64,000 nucleotides of DNA from Narthecium ossifragum (Eukaryota > Streptophyta > Magnoliopsida > Dioscoreales > Nartheciaceae), in NCBI GenBank assembly GCA_963920575.1, contig OY986971.1, positions 5,061,340 through 5,125,339 of the forward strand, in the 5' to 3' direction. Numbering within the stretch: position 1 is the stretch's first letter; each line of letters starts with the position of its first letter. A program made the translations under genes and the position numbers. The notes under the pieces were generated by a model. It was not told the origin of the DNA and made no database searches. It saw nothing but the letters and a program-made list of their open reading frames with translations. Shown here one piece after another: positions 60,821-64,000 of this stretch.

Positions 60821-62009
60821 TCTATAATAAACAATTTAGAGATTGGTTCTTTTCAACCTTTGATAAGAAACAACAGAACCATTATAAAAAGTTATATTAC
60901 CAAAAACTTGAATCTAAAAATTAGATTTAATTCTTTGTTCCTTGGTTCTTGAATCATTACATTGATGAACAAGAACCAAAGATTAATGTGAGTATTAATG
61001 TACTTGAAGAACATTATAAGTTCTGAAAAACAAGTACATGTACTCAAAAGAGGTCTCTTTATCCTCCTACTGAGCCTCTTAAATTAGGAGTTTCTACCTC
61101 GAATCTTGAGGCTACGACTTTTATGAAACCCATAGAATCAACCCATGAAATTCTTAAAAAGCTTAATAAACTCTTTAAAAAAATAATTACTCTAATGTTT
61201 ATTTACAAGTACTTGGTCAACCGTTAACTCGTGTAGAGGAAACGGTTGACAAGCTTGTACATAAATTAGAAGAAATTATTCCTAATTTTCATATGGCTAA
61301 AGATAAAGCTATAAAATTAAATGCTAAACCTTCTATCAAACCAAGTTCAGAAATTTCTGACTTTAAATTAGAAAAAGAATTAAAAGATGAGATAATAGAA
61401 TCTCTAAGTAAGCAATTCACTCAAACTAAAATTCAGGTCCTTAATAAGGACGATTAAGAGAATAATTCTGAGCCTGAATCCTCAGAAAATATCTCTGACA
61501 CAGAATCTCTTATAAAGATACTTGAAACAGAAAAATAGTTTCAACATATCAATAAAATTGAGAATAGACCTCGTAATAATGAGAAATTCTATTACAAACG
61601 TCCTTCTCCGATGGATGTTTTATTTGAAGTAAATGATACATTTATTCAACAAGATTACTCTGGTCGCAACATCTATGAATGAACATAGATGACATGAGTG
61701 ATCATCAAATCTATAACATGACTCATCGAATGATGATGTATGCTATCATCGGTAAAAATAATGGTAATCCTGATACTAATATTGCATCCTTTCTTACTTG
61801 TTGTTTCACGGGAAGCCTGAAAGGATGGTGGGATAATTATCTCACTCCTGATCAACGCACAGAAATTTTGTCTGTCATTAAAATTCAAAATAGCCAACAT
61901 CAAACAGATGTGGTGTATACTCTTGTGTTGACCATAGTTGACCCTTTTACTGGTAATACTACTGGTAAGGGGGAGAGGACTCGGACCCTTCTTCAAAATC
62001 TTAGGTGTC
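60821..62009 (+). pseudogene. Pararetrovirus copy continued: coat-protein-like region
   Basis: Continues the copy interrupted at 53501. 60821-61670 is decayed and Lys/Glu-rich; 61679-62009 contains a coat-protein-like block with KGWWDNYLTPDQR and TLLQNLRC. Broken by stops and by the insertion at 62010. A reverse-transcriptase region, if present, lies beyond the window. Confidence 0.65.
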
Positions 62010-62379
62010 TGATAAGACGTGAAAAGTGCACAAATAACCCTTTTTACTAGGTCTTATTAGTCTCCGAGCAATGCTATTTTGATAGTCTATGATGTATTTC
62101 AGGTATAAGAGCCTTCAATGACGATTAGATCATGTTTGGTGCTAAAACGAACAAATAAAGAACATGCTAGAGCAAAGGAATAAAGATGGATTAGCTTTGA
62201 AGATTAAACTGTACTTGCTCAGGAAGAACCAGATGATGCGCCATATATGGTTGGAAAGCTCTTGAAGTGTAGTTTTGAAGAATTTTACGGTTCGTGATTC
62301 TGAGTTTTCGAGAGGAAGCTACGGGAATTTTAGTACCGATGGCGCAGTCTGGATGACAGAACAGTAAATACTATGGAAA

Positions 62380-62610
62380 GTCCGATCGATCCTTCCGTGG
62401 GAGTGGGATCGATCCGTCTATGCAGAAACCTGACAGAATGCATACTTTTCAGCTGTACACAGTAGGATCGATCCTACTATCCATCCTATTGAGGAGGATC
62501 GATCCGACACCCATAGTGGGATCGATCGGACTCGGGCGTAGCCTGAAATTGAAGATTTTGATGCAAAGGATCGATCCTACACCCCTTGAGGGATCGATCC
62601 TACCTTCGCA
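62380..62610. repeat. Dyad pairs, GGATCGATCC type
   Basis: Pairs at about 62384-62418, 62463-62530 and 62568-62608, e.g. AGGATCGATCCTAC followed by GAGGGATCGATCCTACC, located 50-280 bp upstream of TATAAATA. Confidence 0.83.
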
Positions 62611-62662
62611 GTGAAGAAAATCAACGGTTCAAATCTAATCCGAGGATGGAGACACTTAAGGC

Positions 62663-62670
62663 TATAAATA
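62663..62670 (+). promoter_or_regulatory. TATA box of Ty3-type solo LTR
   Basis: TATAAATA about 650 bp from the LTR start, directly after the dyad cluster. Confidence 0.6.
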
Positions 62671-63738
62671 GGCATCTTTTAGGGTTTTTTGGGGGTCCTT
62701 CTTCTCTCTTGGAGAGGGAGAACAGTTCCTTTCTTCTTTTTAACTTTTCTTTGGAGATCTTTGGGAGGAAATCCATGGCGGAAGAGCTTCATCAACCTTC
62801 ATCTATGGATCAAGCCCTAAAGATGAGTAGCTAAACTTTTTACCATGGGATTCTTATGATGTAACTAGGGTTTCTATTAGGGATTTCTTAGATCTAGGGC
62901 CTGTATACATTATTGATTGGCTTGTATGGATTGATTTCTATTTCTCTTATATCTTGGTGTCGATTTCTTGCTGGATGTATGGATTGTTCTTATTTGCACT
63001 TGATTCCGGAGTTTGTGTATGCTAGGGCTTGGATTGGATTCATCCAAATAAGAGGACCATGCTAGTCCCATGGTATCTCGGATGAAATCTTCTTCGTGAT
63101 TAGGGGTTGTATAGTGCTAGTCCCATTATAGTAGTGCTAGTCCCACTACGTTCTATCTCTAATCCTTCGTACATCCTACATTTGTGGATTTGGCCATCAA
63201 GATGTTAAACCCATCTTGATCTTACACCTAAATCCATATCCGTACTATTACTTGCGATGAATTCATCCTAATAAAAGGGTTCATTAGCAGTGAACGTAAC
63301 TAATCATTCGGTCACTGATTCTTAGGTAATTGTTCTTGCCAACAAGGAATCCTAATCATAACTTGTTGAGTGATAGGGAGAACTAGCCATTCACTTATCA
63401 ACTATTAGAAAAGCCATTCAGCGTGATTAATGTGCCCTAATCTTAGGAAGACCTGGTAGATCCTTAGTTATTGATTAAGAATTCCCTGGTACCTTTCTCT
63501 CTTATTTATAAATCCTTTGGTATGAAGTTAGTTTAATTTCAATTCTGAATCTTTTCCCAACTTATCGGTAAGAATACTTAGATTGAGTTTAGTAGTTTAA
63601 TTATTTTCCTACGCATTCCCTGTGGATTCGACTCGGACTCACTGCTTTCTACCCCTAAAGTAGTTAGTTAGTAGTTTGATTATAAATTTGTAATTTTGAG
63701 TAGACTTGTTAAGGAACGACACTTTTCAAGTCGTATCA

Positions 63739-64000
63739 GTGTCCAACCCTTACTCATTTTCGCTGGTATAAAGATATATTTATTGACAGAGTCATGCAAC
63801 TCAATGATGCTAATAGCACTCATTGGAAGTCTAAATTTATAGACGGTCTTCCTAATCTTTTCGCCGAAAGAGTTAGAAATTACATAAGAGAACAAAGTAG
63901 TGGAGTGGTTCCGTATGCATCTTATACTTATGGAGCATTAATAAATGACTATATCCATGAAGGATTAAGCTTATGCAATGACATAAAGCTTAAAAATCAA
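63739..64000 (+). pseudogene. Pararetrovirus copy continued: coat-protein-like region, runs off window
   Basis: Resumes the same reading after the solo LTR with WKSKFIDGLPNLFAERVRNY and GLSLCNDIKLKNQ, a conserved coat-protein-like block. The window ends within it. Confidence 0.65.

Larger units (their letters stand above)
62010..63738 (+). mobile_element. Ty3-type solo LTR with long inverted ends
   Basis: 1729 bp flanked by GTGTC (62005-62009 and 63739-63743). Termini TGATAAGACGTGAAAAGTG and the reverse complement of its other end agree at 17 of 19 positions. GGATCGATCC dyads at 62380-62610 precede a TATA box (62663-62670). A short ORF after it begins at an ATG (62775) in the leader. Confidence 0.88.

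Noticed and set aside
62586..62834. Small ORF in the solo LTR leader (MAEELHQ...)
   Set aside because: Short, within an LTR leader and ends at once; possibly an upstream ORF but no support as a gene.

Overview
The window is nuclear DNA of a flowering plant: two intron-rich host genes with typical plant splice sites, plus a dense mass of plant transposable elements. The species cannot be named from sequence alone; a non-grass angiosperm is only a guess. No tRNA gene, intact rRNA gene or CRISPR array was seen.

Layout. (1) 1-1726: 5' part of a golgin-like coiled-coil gene on the minus strand, running off the left edge. (2) 1825-7086: a Mutator-like element (MULE) with about 300-bp terminal inverted repeats and a 9-bp target duplication, carrying a decayed MURA transposase and a decayed plant-mobile-domain gene that is itself split by a 131-bp LTR-like insertion. 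(3) 7096-8678: an array of short palindromes and the 3' flank of the next gene. (4) 8679-27018: a complete separase (ESP1) gene on the minus strand. I assembled 27 exons whose phases agree and whose total is 6798 bp (2265 codons plus stop). (5) 27100-28313: hAT-like terminal sequence, a gene fragment with a degenerate P-loop, and the 3' end of a hAT transposase. (6) 28314-52229: one hAT transposase gene in pieces, split by a Copia LARD, a Cassandra-like 5S-bearing TRIM, a SIRE-like Copia element and several solo LTRs inside that Copia. (7) 52449-64000: an endogenous pararetrovirus (Caulimoviridae-like) copy, broken by a three-layer nest of solo LTRs and by another 1.7-kb solo LTR.

Insertion order can be read from target-site duplications: GTGGC, CTTTA, AAGGC, GTTAT, TCTAT, GAAGC, CTTGC, GTGTC and CTTCA each flank one element, and removing the element restores the interrupted sequence.

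The strongest unexplained signal is a shared regulatory-looking architecture. Several unrelated LTR families carry clusters of short dyads in U3, mostly upstream of a TATA box. Two sequence types occur, GGATCGATCC and GACGGTCGATC/GATCGACCGTC. Each type appears in both a Ty3-like family and another family, and one Ty3-like family carries either type at matching positions. In two copies the dyad pairs recur about every 70 bp. A similar palindrome array, with a different sequence, lies between the MULE and separase.
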